Shown piece by piece: positions 1 to 8,511 of a stretch of 64,000 nucleotides of DNA. The notes under the pieces were generated by a model that had not been told where the DNA came from, made no database searches, and saw only the letters and a list, made by a program, of their open reading frames with translations. Both the position numbers and the translations under genes were made by a program. Position 1 is the first letter of the stretch; each line of letters opens with the position of its first letter. Origin of the DNA: Flavobacteriaceae bacterium (GTDB lineage: Bacteria > Bacteroidota > Bacteroidia > Flavobacteriales > Flavobacteriaceae); assembly GCA_021739635.1 (NCBI GenBank), contig JAIPBH010000003.1:124001-188000 (forward strand), read 5' to 3'.

Positions 1-355
1 ATATCACAAAAACGATTTTGAACACATTATAGCCGATTTTAAAAACATGCCTGTTTTTGAACCAGTTTTTAAAAACCAAAACGGATTTTCAGAAGACAAA
101 AAATCTTTAAATGACAGACTTAAAGCAAAAAATTTAAATATTGGATTAAATGATAAATTGGCATTTATCAAACATTTGTTTGAAGGAAAGGCAGAAGATT
201 ATGAAAGAGTTTTATCTCAAATTAATACTTCAGGTAGTTTTATTGAAGCCAGTAAGCTTATTCAAAATATTGTAAAACCAGACTATAATAATTGGCTTGG
301 AAAAGAAGAAATAGAAGAGCGTTTTATGGAAATTATAGAAAGTAAATTCAATTAA
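1..355 (+). CDS. Conserved hypothetical protein, C-terminal part (start lies before the window)
   Basis: The reading frame is open from base 2 to the TAA at 353-355, so the gene is cut by the window edge and the ATG at 47 is probably internal. The visible 117 or so residues are charged and helical, with a conserved-looking tail containing KLAFIKHLFEG and NNWLGKEEIEERFMEII. I recognise this as the C-terminal end of a family common in Flavobacteriaceae, but I know no function for it and assign none. Its stop codon overlaps the rsmI start by one base (TAATG), so the two are probably co-transcribed and translationally coupled. Confidence 0.7.
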   Translation, partial: YHKNDFEHIIADFKNMPVFEPVFKNQNGFSEDKKSLNDRLKAKNLNIGLNDKLAFIKHLFEGKAEDYERVLSQINTSGSFIEASKLIQNIVKPDYNNWLGKEEIEERFMEIIESKFN

Positions 356-1029
356 TGGGTAAACTTTATATTGTACCAACACCTATTGGTAACTTAAAAG
401 ATATGACTTTTAGAGCTGTTGAGGTTTTAAAAGAAGTAGATTTAATTTTGGCTGAAGACACGCGTACTTCAGGAAAATTACTCAAGCATTTTGAAATTTC
501 TACACATATGCAGTCGCACCACATGCATAACGAGCACAAAACAGTTGAAAATCTTATTCAAAAATTAAAAAGCGGGATTAATGTTGCATTAATTAGTGAT
601 GCAGGAACTCCCGCTATCTCAGACCCAGGATTTTTATTAACACGCGCTTGTATTGAAAATAATATAGAAGTAGATTGTTTGCCAGGCGCCACAGCTTTTG
701 TACCTGCATTAGTAAACTCTGGTTTGCCAAATGATAAGTTTGTATTTGAAGGGTTTTTACCCGTAAAAAAAGGCAGACAAACAAGATTATTGTTGCTAGC
801 CGAAGAAACCAGAACTATTATTTTTTATGAAAGTCCGCATAAACTATTAAAAACGTTAGCCAATTTTTGTGAGTATTTTGGTGAAGACAGAGACGTATCT
901 GTTTCAAGAGAATTGACAAAGTTATATGAAGAAACTGTTCGTGGTTCAGCCAAAGAAGTTTTAACACATTACACAAATAAGCCACCAAAAGGAGAAATTG
1001 TTATTGTGGTTGGAGGTAAAGAAAAATAA
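355..1029 (+). CDS. rsmI: 16S rRNA (cytidine(1402)-2'-O)-methyltransferase RsmI
   Basis: RsmI uses S-adenosylmethionine to 2'-O-methylate C1402 of 16S rRNA in the ribosomal P site. The 224-residue product shows the tetrapyrrole-methylase-type fold signatures: LYIVPTPIGNLKDMT near residues 4-18, AEDTRTS at 33-39, SDAGTPAISDPG at 81-92 (the SAM-binding loop) and LPGATAFVPALVNSGLP near 109-125. It is shorter than E. coli RsmI because it lacks the small C-terminal domain, which is usual in this phylum. The start overlaps the upstream stop by one base. Confidence in the family is high. Confidence 0.95.
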   Translation: MGKLYIVPTPIGNLKDMTFRAVEVLKEVDLILAEDTRTSGKLLKHFEISTHMQSHHMHNEHKTVENLIQKLKSGINVALISDAGTPAISDPGFLLTRACIENNIEVDCLPGATAFVPALVNSGLPNDKFVFEGFLPVKKGRQTRLLLLAEETRTIIFYESPHKLLKTLANFCEYFGEDRDVSVSRELTKLYEETVRGSAKEVLTHYTNKPPKGEIVIVVGGKEK

Positions 1030-1058
1030 CATAAAAGCACAAAAAACAGTTTTTTTAA

Positions 1059-1649
1059 TCAAATATGTTTCCCTTTTTCCCAGCCATATTTTCCTAAATA
1101 TTGAGTGCCACTTTCAACAGCTCCTTCTTCAATAGAAGTTCCCATGCTATCATTCCATCTATTTAAATAGCCAAATAATGAAATTACTCCTAGCATTTCA
1201 ACAATGTCTCCTTCATTCCAATATTTGTAAAGTCTTTCTTTTATTTTTTGATTAACTGCGTTTGGTATTTGTGAAGCTGCTAAACTAAAATCTAAAGCAG
1301 CTCGTTCCGCTTCGTTAAAGGCAGCATGTGTTCTGTATTCCCAAATGTTATCTAACTGTTCTTGATTCGCACCATAACGCTCTGCGGCTCTTATAGCATG
1401 AGCTTGACAATAACGGCAACCTGCTGCATTACTACTTACCCAAGCAATCATTCGTTTCAAGGCTGAAGTCACATTTCCTTCGTTAGCCATAACCGCTTTG
1501 TTTAGATTGATAAAAGCTTTGCTTATGGCTGGTCTTCTTTGCATTGTAAGAACTGAATTTGGACAAAACCCAAGAGTTTCATTAAAGAATTCAGCAAGGT
1601 TTTTGGTTTCTAAATCGTGGTCTGCAGAAAGTGGTGTAACTAGTGCCAT
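1059..1649 (-). CDS. AhpD-like / carboxymuconolactone decarboxylase family peroxidase-related protein
   Basis: This 196-residue protein carries the AhpD-type redox centre, CRYCQAH at residues 78-84, in which two cysteines and a nearby histidine form the thiol centre used in alkylhydroperoxidase chemistry. Flanking helices (ALKRMIAWVSSNAAG before, AIRAAERYG after) match the carboxymuconolactone decarboxylase fold. The physiological substrate cannot be read from sequence. It faces rsmI convergently and is divergent from the dipeptide epimerase; a -7-like box TACCTTTG lies on its strand at 1672-1679, about 23 bases before the start codon. It could equally be called an uncharacterised peroxidase-related enzyme. 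Confidence 0.8.
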   Translation of the reverse strand: MALVTPLSADHDLETKNLAEFFNETLGFCPNSVLTMQRRPAISKAFINLNKAVMANEGNVTSALKRMIAWVSSNAAGCRYCQAHAIRAAERYGANQEQLDNIWEYRTHAAFNEAERAALDFSLAASQIPNAVNQKIKERLYKYWNEGDIVEMLGVISLFGYLNRWNDSMGTSIEEGAVESGTQYLGKYGWEKGKHI

Positions 1650-1718
1650 ATATTTATGTTTTCGTTATATTCAAAGGTATAATTTTATTAACTTTCACGT
1701 ATAATAAAAAGATATTTT

Positions 1719-2729
1719 ATGGAGGTTATTTTAAGACCATTCGAACTAAAACTAAAGCATACTTTCACAATTTCAAGAGAGTCTTACAGTATGCAACCCA
1801 ATTTAATTGTTGAGCTAAAAGATGGAGAATTTTCTGGATTTGGTGAAGCAACATCTAACCCATATTATGGGATAACGGTACAAAAAATGATGGATGCAAT
1901 TAGGCCTCTTAAAGAAAAAATAGAAGCTACTCAAAATACTACGCCAGAAAAATTTTGGGATAAGATGTATCCTCATTTGAAACATAACATGTTTGCATTA
2001 TGCGCTTTAGATTTGGCTTATAACGACTTATATGCTCGTAAAAAAGGCAAGAAATTGTATGAGTTATGGGGTTATGATATTTCAAACAATCCTTTAACAG
2101 ATTATACTATTGGAATTGATTCTGTTGAAAAAATGGTTTCTAAAATGAAAGAATTGCCGTGGCCTATTTATAAGATTAAATTAGGCACCAAGGAAGACAT
2201 AAAAATAGTTACAGAATTACGTAAACATACTAACGCTATTTTTAGAATTGATGCTAATTGTGGATGGACTGTTGATGAAACTTTAAAAAACGCCATTGCT
2301 TTAAAGGAACTTGGGGTTGAATTTTTAGAACAGCCCATGAAAGCAGACGATTGGGATGCTCATAGAGCAGTGTTTAATAAATCTGTATTACCAGTTATAG
2401 CTGATGAAAGTTGCCAAGTTGAAGCAGATGTTGCTAAATGTTATAACCACTTTCACGGTATTAATGTTAAGTTGGTTAAATGTGGTGGATTAACATCAGC
2501 AAGAAGAATGTTAATACATGCAAAAGAGTTAGGAATGAAAACCATGGTGGGATGTATGACAGAATCATCTGTTGGTATTTCTGCAATTGCTCATTTACTT
2601 CCTCTTTTAAATTACGTAGATATGGATGGCTCACTTTTATTAAAAGAAGATATAGCCAAAGGTGTAACCATTACATATGGTAAAACTGAATATAGTTCTT
2701 TAAATGGAACAGGTGTTTCTTTAATTTAA
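1719..2729 (+). CDS. Dipeptide epimerase (enolase superfamily; L-Ala-D/L-Glu epimerase type)
   Basis: Enolase-superfamily enzymes of this group epimerise the second residue of dipeptides; the classical substrate is L-Ala-D-Glu released from peptidoglycan. The 336-residue protein has the KxK acid/base motif (KIK, K152 and K154), metal ligands D178 (FRIDAN), E204 (EFLEQP) and D229 (IADES), and the opposite-face lysine in NVKLVKCGG near 249-257. The C-terminal MVGCMTESSVGISA barrel segment is also typical. Bacteroidota members are known to vary in dipeptide specificity, so the exact substrate is open. It is 6 bases before a PLP enzyme and near three peptidoglycan hydrolase genes, which supports a muropeptide role. 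Confidence 0.9.
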   Translation: MEVILRPFELKLKHTFTISRESYSMQPNLIVELKDGEFSGFGEATSNPYYGITVQKMMDAIRPLKEKIEATQNTTPEKFWDKMYPHLKHNMFALCALDLAYNDLYARKKGKKLYELWGYDISNNPLTDYTIGIDSVEKMVSKMKELPWPIYKIKLGTKEDIKIVTELRKHTNAIFRIDANCGWTVDETLKNAIALKELGVEFLEQPMKADDWDAHRAVFNKSVLPVIADESCQVEADVAKCYNHFHGINVKLVKCGGLTSARRMLIHAKELGMKTMVGCMTESSVGISAIAHLLPLLNYVDMDGSLLLKEDIAKGVTITYGKTEYSSLNGTGVSLI

Positions 2730-2735
2730 CCATCA

Positions 2736-3764
2736 ATGATTGTAGATCGTTTTCCAGATAGAACCATTGAAGTTGATCGAAAAGAGTATTTATATTTTGG
2801 TGGAACTGCGTATTTAGGCATTCCAACCAACACTAATTTTCAAAAAACCTTAAATCAATGTCTGCTTAAATGGGGCTCTTTTTATGGAAGTTCCAGAAAT
2901 TCTAACATTAAATTATCTGTTTTTAATAGAGCAGAAGGATTTTTTGCCAAACAAATTGGAGCCGAAACCGCTGTTACAACTTCATCAGGTACATTATCTG
3001 GAAGATTGGTTTTAGAGTATTTATCTAAATCTAAGTGCACATTTTATCATTATCCTAAAACGCATCCGGCAATTTTGCATGATAAGAGCTTACCTTTATT
3101 TATAGAAGAAAAATTACATGCAGATTTGCTTAATAATATTAAGGAAGATATTGTTATTACGGTAGATGCGGTTTTGGCTACAGAAGTAAAGCCTACTGAT
3201 TTTGAGTTTTTAAATGATATTTCTTTAAATAAACGAATTACACTTGTTGTTGATGAATCTCATAGTTTGGGCATTGTTGGAAAACAAGGAGAAGGTGTTT
3301 TTCACACAATTCATAATGGAAGACTAACAAGAAAGATAATGATATCGTCTCTAGGGAAAGCCCTTGGCTTGTCAGGTGGTATTATTGCTTCTGATAAAGA
3401 TTTTATTGATTCCATAAAAAACGAAATCCTTTTTATTTCGTCATCTTGCGCCAATCCTGGGTATTTGGAGGCATATCTTTCATCTCAAGAATTAATTAAA
3501 GAACAGCAGCAAAAACTTAAAGATAATTTAGAGTTTTTGTTTAAAGATTTACATTTAAAATCATCCTTTAAGTTCAATAAAAATTATCCAATAATTTACT
3601 GTAATGATGAAAAATTTCATGATAATTTTTTAAGAAACAATATTGTTATTGCAAATTTTAAATATCCTAATTATAAGGGCTTAATGAGTAGAATTGTTAT
3701 TACAGCAAATCATACACATGATGATTTAGAAAAACTAAGAGAACTTTTAAAAACAAGTTATTAA
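2736..3764 (+). CDS. PLP-dependent alpha-oxoamine synthase-like enzyme (BioF/KBL fold)
   Basis: A fold-type I PLP enzyme of 342 residues, shorter than typical BioF or KBL (about 385-400). Seen: GGTAYLGIP near 22-30, the cofactor loop TTSSGTLSGR at 81-90, the VVDESHSLGIVG motif at 171-182 with D173 and H176 contacting PLP, and the Schiff-base lysine K208 in SSLGKALGLSGG. The family joins an acyl-CoA to an amino acid or acts as an aminotransferase; the actual reaction here is unknown. It starts 6 bases after the dipeptide epimerase, so the pair is probably one operon and may process the amino acids or dipeptides made by it. A strong terminator follows. Confidence 0.8.
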   Translation: MIVDRFPDRTIEVDRKEYLYFGGTAYLGIPTNTNFQKTLNQCLLKWGSFYGSSRNSNIKLSVFNRAEGFFAKQIGAETAVTTSSGTLSGRLVLEYLSKSKCTFYHYPKTHPAILHDKSLPLFIEEKLHADLLNNIKEDIVITVDAVLATEVKPTDFEFLNDISLNKRITLVVDESHSLGIVGKQGEGVFHTIHNGRLTRKIMISSLGKALGLSGGIIASDKDFIDSIKNEILFISSSCANPGYLEAYLSSQELIKEQQQKLKDNLEFLFKDLHLKSSFKFNKNYPIIYCNDEKFHDNFLRNNIVIANFKYPNYKGLMSRIVITANHTHDDLEKLRELLKTSY

Positions 3765-3766
3765 TT

Positions 3767-3800
3767 AAAAACCCCGCTTAATATTTTAAGCGGGGTTTTT
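3767..3800. terminator. Bidirectional intrinsic terminator between the PLP enzyme and susD
   Basis: A perfect 15-bp stem (AAAAACCCCGCTTAA at 3767-3781 and its complement at 3786-3800) closes a TATT loop. The A/T-rich ends give a U-tract on either strand. It sits between convergent genes and should end both transcripts. Confidence 0.92.
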
Positions 3801-3821
3801 TAATAATATAAAACTCAATGT

Positions 3822-5327
3822 TTAACTAGGTGTATTCCACCAAACAGGAGTTGTCATTCTAACATATGGATCATTGTTAGGCATATTTTCATAATTTCTA
3901 TCTTCCTCATTATATTCATAAGGTATAGCTTGAATCCAATCATTCGCATTTGGGAATATATCAAGATTTACATTAACTGGACGTTGTAAACCAGGATAAA
4001 TATCAGAACTATAGTCCATTCTTCTCATGTCAACCCAAGTTTCAGGGTTCAATACATTGGAGATGTATTTTTGAACCATAATATGTGATAAACTGATATT
4101 ACTTTCTCCCACTTCTGTATCTAATAGTGCTAAATATGCTGCAGATGCTCCAGAATCTACTCCAACTTTTTCAAGATCAGCTTGTACCCCTTCTTTAAAG
4201 GAAGCATAAGCCCCTGGTAAGTCATTACTTCTAAATTTAGCCTCAGCTTCAATAAATTTAACCTCACTATAAACCATCATATAAGTAGGCGATGTTGGGA
4301 CTGTATAAAAACCACCATTTCCTGTAGAGTAATTATTTCCAGAAACACCATTTAAACCTTGTCCAACTGGCAGCCCAACATATCCTCCATTTACAGCTTG
4401 TGGAACTATTAATGTTAATCTAGGGTCTTCAACAGGAATAGCTAAATTTAATGGGTTTTTCAACATGTTAACAAAAAAGGTTGAAAAGTACTTAAATCTT
4501 GAAGAGCCATAACCACCTACAGCAAATGGCTGTCTTTGATTTTCTGCAGTTCCACCGGAAAAATTTTGTTGAGCATTCACAGCGTTAGAATTAATAGCTA
4601 GATTGCATGCTGTTAAAATAGCATCTGTATCATAAGCCATATCTCCACTTGTTTTTTTACTTAAATGGTTTAAGTATCTAGCTTTAAGTGCATATGCAAA
4701 TTTTTTCCATTTTTCATGGTCGCCACCATAAAGAACATCTCCGCCTTCATCATTTAGTCCAATATTACTAGGCTCATCTAATTCAGCTATGGCTTCGTCT
4801 AAATAGTTAATAATTACTTGATACGCTTCTTTTTGTGTATTAAATTTAGGAGTAATATTCATTGTAGATTCTCCATCATAGGTATCGTTTATAACAATAT
4901 CCCCGTATTGATCTGTTGTTAATCCAAAAATAAAGGCTCTTAAAATTTTACCAACAGCCACATAGTTAGGGGCATTATATTTTTTGCCTAAAACAATAAG
5001 GTCTGCTGTATTTGGTAATGCATATACATAAGCATTTTGCCAAAGAAAATAACGACCTGTTACAAATGAAGTGCCAGCAGATGTCCAAGAATCAGAATAA
5101 TATGCAGCTGTATTCCAAGCGCCATATTGAGTAACGGCTAAAATTTCTCGAGCACCTCTATATAAAGCTGTGCCTGTTGTGTTTTCTATTGCGCCTTGTA
5201 TTCTAAATTGTGGTGGGAGTGACGTTGTTGTAGGATTCGTTTCAGAACTGTTTACATCAAAATAGTCTTCACTACATGAAGTAGTTAAGGCTATTGTAAA
5301 TAATATTATATATTTATATAGTTTCAT
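3822..5327 (-). CDS. SusD/RagB-like outer-membrane lipoprotein
   Basis: SusD-like proteins are surface lipoproteins that cap a SusC channel and bind its ligand. The 501-residue product begins with a lipoprotein signal whose lipid-attachment cysteine is C18 in TTSCSEDYFDVN, followed by the negatively charged residues usual for surface-exposed lipoproteins in this phylum. Internal features typical of the SusD-like helical repeat fold include YVAVGKILRAFIFGLTTDQYG and KWKKFAYALKARYLNHL. It resembles the SusD-like group that accompanies peptide- or non-starch-type SusC proteins rather than SusD itself. It lies 11 bases downstream of susC in the same operon. The ligand is unknown; peptidoglycan fragments are suggested by neighbours only. 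Confidence 0.88.
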   Translation of the reverse strand: MKLYKYIILFTIALTTSCSEDYFDVNSSETNPTTTSLPPQFRIQGAIENTTGTALYRGAREILAVTQYGAWNTAAYYSDSWTSAGTSFVTGRYFLWQNAYVYALPNTADLIVLGKKYNAPNYVAVGKILRAFIFGLTTDQYGDIVINDTYDGESTMNITPKFNTQKEAYQVIINYLDEAIAELDEPSNIGLNDEGGDVLYGGDHEKWKKFAYALKARYLNHLSKKTSGDMAYDTDAILTACNLAINSNAVNAQQNFSGGTAENQRQPFAVGGYGSSRFKYFSTFFVNMLKNPLNLAIPVEDPRLTLIVPQAVNGGYVGLPVGQGLNGVSGNNYSTGNGGFYTVPTSPTYMMVYSEVKFIEAEAKFRSNDLPGAYASFKEGVQADLEKVGVDSGASAAYLALLDTEVGESNISLSHIMVQKYISNVLNPETWVDMRRMDYSSDIYPGLQRPVNVNLDIFPNANDWIQAIPYEYNEEDRNYENMPNNDPYVRMTTPVWWNTPS

Positions 5328-5338
5328 ATTTTTTGTTT

Positions 5339-8300
5339 TTAAAATCTAACTTTTAAACCAAAATCCACACCTTTTGTGTTTGGCGTTCCTAAATTATCTA
5401 TAGACATCGATCCGGCACCAGCAATTCCAGCACCAAAAGTGTTTACCTCAGGATCAACCCCACTATAATTAGTTATAGTTAATAAATTTCTTCCAGTAAG
5501 GGATAATTCTAATGAAGATAATGACATTTTATCAAGTAATTTTTTTGGAAATTTATATGCGAAGGTTACATATCTTAATCGAGCAAATGAACCATCTTCT
5601 ATAAAATTCTCCGAATTTCTATAATAATAATTTTGATAAAATGCTTGATCCATTGCAACAGCTACAGTATTGGTAGCTCCATTTGAATCAACCCCTGGTA
5701 AGACTATCGTTTCATTTCTATTAAGTGTTTGTTTACTAACTCCATAGTAATCTAATGCAGATTTGGTAGCATTATACACATCAAACCCTTGCACAAGATC
5801 TAATAAAAATGACAAACGGAAATCTTTATATCTAAAAGTATTAGTGATTCCCAAAGTCCAATCTGGCATACGATCTACATTTTCATATGTTTCTTGAACA
5901 AGAGTTGGTAACCCATTAGAGTTAATAACAACTTCTCCATTAGCATTTTTTTGAGGTCTATAACCTCTTAAGCCAAAAAGAGAGCCATTTAAAATAGCAG
6001 CACCTGCTGCAGTAGAATTAAACGTCCAAGAATCAGATAAATAAACTTCATTAAGGAAGCCAGGTAATTCATTAACTTTGCTATTATTTGCTCCAAAATT
6101 AAAATCAAGATTCCAGTTAAAAGCAGATGAAGGAGGTAAGACTTTAATAGAAAGTAAAGCTTCTAGACCACTAGTTGTAATAGAGCCTCCATTTAATGTT
6201 GCGTAAAAAGTACCGGTTGTGGGAGGAACCCTTATATCTCTTAATATTTGATTTTCTGATTTACTTTTATAGTATGTAAAATCTAAACCTACTCTACTTT
6301 CAAATAAACGCATATCAAATCCTATTTCAAAACTTTTTGTGAATTCTGGTTCTAAAAGCGGATTTCCTACATTTACACCATTATAGGTATATCCTGAGCT
6401 TGCCAATCCATTTATATTTGTGCCTAAAGAGCTTTCTAATGCACCTATTGGTGCATCTTTACCAACTTTGGCCCAAGTAGATCTAAGTTGTAAATAAGTT
6501 AAGCCATTTGATGATGTAATATCATTTCCTGCATTTTTAAATAAATCAGTTATCACAGCTGATAAACCTATTGATGGATAGAAAAATGATCTTTTGTCTT
6601 TAGGTAATGTTGAACTCCAGTCATTTCTTCCTGTAGCAGTTAAAAATAAAGCATTTTGCCAACCTAATTTTAATTCTCCAAAAACACCTACAATTCGTTT
6701 TCTAGTAATTAATTCTGAAATGCTTTGATTTTCTTTTAAAACGTTTCCAATACTATATATTGCCGGAGCTTGAAAACCATCTCCATAAGTATATACAGTT
6801 CTAATATCCAATTCCTCAACGGAGTTTCCTAATAATGCATTTACAGAAAAATCTTCTGTTATATTTTTTTGATAAGTCAACAATAAGTTTGAATTCAATC
6901 TTTTACTGTCACTTTCATACTGACTGATATACCCGTCTTCTCTGTTTTCAATAAGTGACCCATCTCCGGTTATTTTTTTATTGAATTGAGTATAATTATC
7001 TATACCTAGTTTATAGTTAAGATTAAAGTCATTTAAAAAGTTATAATTTATACTTATTGCCCCAATTAAACGCTGTACTTCATCTTTATTTGGACTATGT
7101 TTTATACTCCAATAAGGATTGTCAAATTGTTGGTCCAAGAAAAAGGCTTTTTGAGAATTATCTTCATTTAAATAATCAGCAGCATTAACATTGGCAGGGT
7201 ATGATAGTAAACTCAAGAAACTTCCGCCAGAAGCATTCCCTTGTTTTGTACTGCTTGTTTTTGTAGTAATATAGTTAGCATTAACCCCAAAAGTAAGGTT
7301 GTCATTTATTTTAGAAGACGTATTTATTTTAAAAGAAGTTTTATCATAACTAGTGCTTTCGATAACACCATCTTGAGAGACGTCTCCTATAGAAAAATAT
7401 ACATTGCTTTTATCATTACCACTAGAATAACTTACATTATGATTTGAAGTTATAGCTGTGGTATAAAAATCTTTTAAATTATTAAATTTTGAACCAGAAA
7501 TGTTATTTCCCCATGAGAATGCAGATTCAGTATCAATTGTTGTACCTGTTGATCCAACAATTTGATTTCCTTGACCATAAACGGTTTGAATATCTGGAGC
7601 TCCTAAAACATTATCTATTGATAATGAACCAGAATATGTTATTTCACTAACACCAGTTTTTCCTTTTTTTGTTGTTATAACAACGGCTCCACCTGCAGCT
7701 TGAATACCATATAATGCCGCAGCTGCCGGACCTTTTAGAACTGAGATACTTTCTATATCTTCTGGATTAATATCAGTAGCTCTATTTGTGCTAGCTACTT
7801 CTAAACTTGAACTAGTAGAGTTGTCAATTGGTAGACCATCTATAATCATTAATGGTTGGTTATTTCCTGTAATAGATGAACCACCTCGAATCAAAATTAC
7901 AGCAGATGAACCAGGAGCTCCACCAGAATTCACAACAGTTACACCAGATATTTTCCCTTGTAAACCGTTAACTAGACTAGTTTGATTACCTTCTGTTAAA
8001 CCTTCAGCTTTTATTGATTGAACTGAATAACCAAGAGATTTTTTTTCTTTTTTAATACCCATAGCAGTCACAACTATTTCGTCTAACTTACTTGCGTCTT
8101 CTTCTAAACTTACATTTAGAGAAGAACCACTTACTGTAACTTCTTTGGTTTTAAAACCTAAGAAGGAAAAAACTAGAATATCACCTTGATTTGCAGAAAT
8201 TTTATAATTTCCATCAAAATCAGTTGAAGTTCCAGTGCTTGTACCTTTTACTTGAATGTTTACACCAGGCAGTGGAATGCTTGAAGCATCACTAACAGTA

Positions 8301-8386
8301 CCGCTAATAGTTATGTTTTGTGAAAACAGTAAACTAAATGCAGCTGTAAAAAAAACAAGAAAAGAGAGTGTAGTTTTTTTTTTCAT
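5339..8386 (-). CDS. SusC/RagA-family TonB-linked outer-membrane transporter
   Basis: A 1015-residue TonB-dependent channel that would import a ligand delivered by the SusD partner. Order of parts: signal peptide (about 1-22), a carboxypeptidase-regulatory-like beta domain (GTVSDASSIPLPGVNIQVKG, about 29-105), the SusC signature before the plug (LDEIVVTAMGIKKEKKSLGY), the plug domain with LRSS-like GGSSITGNNQPLMIIDGLPI and the DIESISVLKGPAAAALYG segment, then a C-terminal beta barrel ending in an aromatic residue (LKVRF). Full length, no frameshift. It is divergent from a DeoR-type regulator across a 125-base region that contains a -7 box and phased repeats. Substrate is not deducible from sequence alone. 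Confidence 0.93.
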   Translation of the reverse strand: MKKKTTLSFLVFFTAAFSLLFSQNITISGTVSDASSIPLPGVNIQVKGTSTGTSTDFDGNYKISANQGDILVFSFLGFKTKEVTVSGSSLNVSLEEDASKLDEIVVTAMGIKKEKKSLGYSVQSIKAEGLTEGNQTSLVNGLQGKISGVTVVNSGGAPGSSAVILIRGGSSITGNNQPLMIIDGLPIDNSTSSSLEVASTNRATDINPEDIESISVLKGPAAAALYGIQAAGGAVVITTKKGKTGVSEITYSGSLSIDNVLGAPDIQTVYGQGNQIVGSTGTTIDTESAFSWGNNISGSKFNNLKDFYTTAITSNHNVSYSSGNDKSNVYFSIGDVSQDGVIESTSYDKTSFKINTSSKINDNLTFGVNANYITTKTSSTKQGNASGGSFLSLLSYPANVNAADYLNEDNSQKAFFLDQQFDNPYWSIKHSPNKDEVQRLIGAISINYNFLNDFNLNYKLGIDNYTQFNKKITGDGSLIENREDGYISQYESDSKRLNSNLLLTYQKNITEDFSVNALLGNSVEELDIRTVYTYGDGFQAPAIYSIGNVLKENQSISELITRKRIVGVFGELKLGWQNALFLTATGRNDWSSTLPKDKRSFFYPSIGLSAVITDLFKNAGNDITSSNGLTYLQLRSTWAKVGKDAPIGALESSLGTNINGLASSGYTYNGVNVGNPLLEPEFTKSFEIGFDMRLFESRVGLDFTYYKSKSENQILRDIRVPPTTGTFYATLNGGSITTSGLEALLSIKVLPPSSAFNWNLDFNFGANNSKVNELPGFLNEVYLSDSWTFNSTAAGAAILNGSLFGLRGYRPQKNANGEVVINSNGLPTLVQETYENVDRMPDWTLGITNTFRYKDFRLSFLLDLVQGFDVYNATKSALDYYGVSKQTLNRNETIVLPGVDSNGATNTVAVAMDQAFYQNYYYRNSENFIEDGSFARLRYVTFAYKFPKKLLDKMSLSSLELSLTGRNLLTITNYSGVDPEVNTFGAGIAGAGSMSIDNLGTPNTKGVDFGLKVRF

Positions 8387-8413
8387 ATGGATTAATTTGA
8401 ATTAATAGATTCT

Positions 8414-8421
8414 CAAAAATA
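8414..8421 (-). promoter_or_regulatory. Candidate -7 box for the susC-susD operon
   Basis: On the minus strand the octamer TATTTTTG matches the Bacteroidota -7 consensus TAnnTTTG, 27 bases before the susC start codon. No convincing -33 TTTG lies at the usual spacing, which would fit a promoter that needs an activator. Confidence 0.45.
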
Positions 8422-8428
8422 ATAAAAT

Positions 8429-8465
8429 TTTGCAGTTATTTGCATGTTTATGCGTTTTTTTTGCA
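8429..8465. promoter_or_regulatory. Phased TTTGCA repeats in the susC-deoR divergent region (candidate operator)
   Basis: TTTGCA occurs at 8429-8434, 8439-8444 and 8460-8465, with a degenerate TATGCG at 8449-8454, giving starts about 10-11 bases apart, i.e. one helical turn. The array lies directly upstream of the susC -7 box, where a -33 element or activator would sit. The divergent DeoR-family gene is the natural candidate binder; that link is inference. Confidence 0.4.
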
Positions 8466-8511
8466 AAATTAATTTGTTTATCGCATCTTTATAAAATATT
8501 ATTTAAGTAAT

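Noticed and set aside
1498-1704. Plus-strand frame over the AhpD-like gene start
   Set aside because: Antisense to a gene with a recognisable CxxC active site; no motif of its own.
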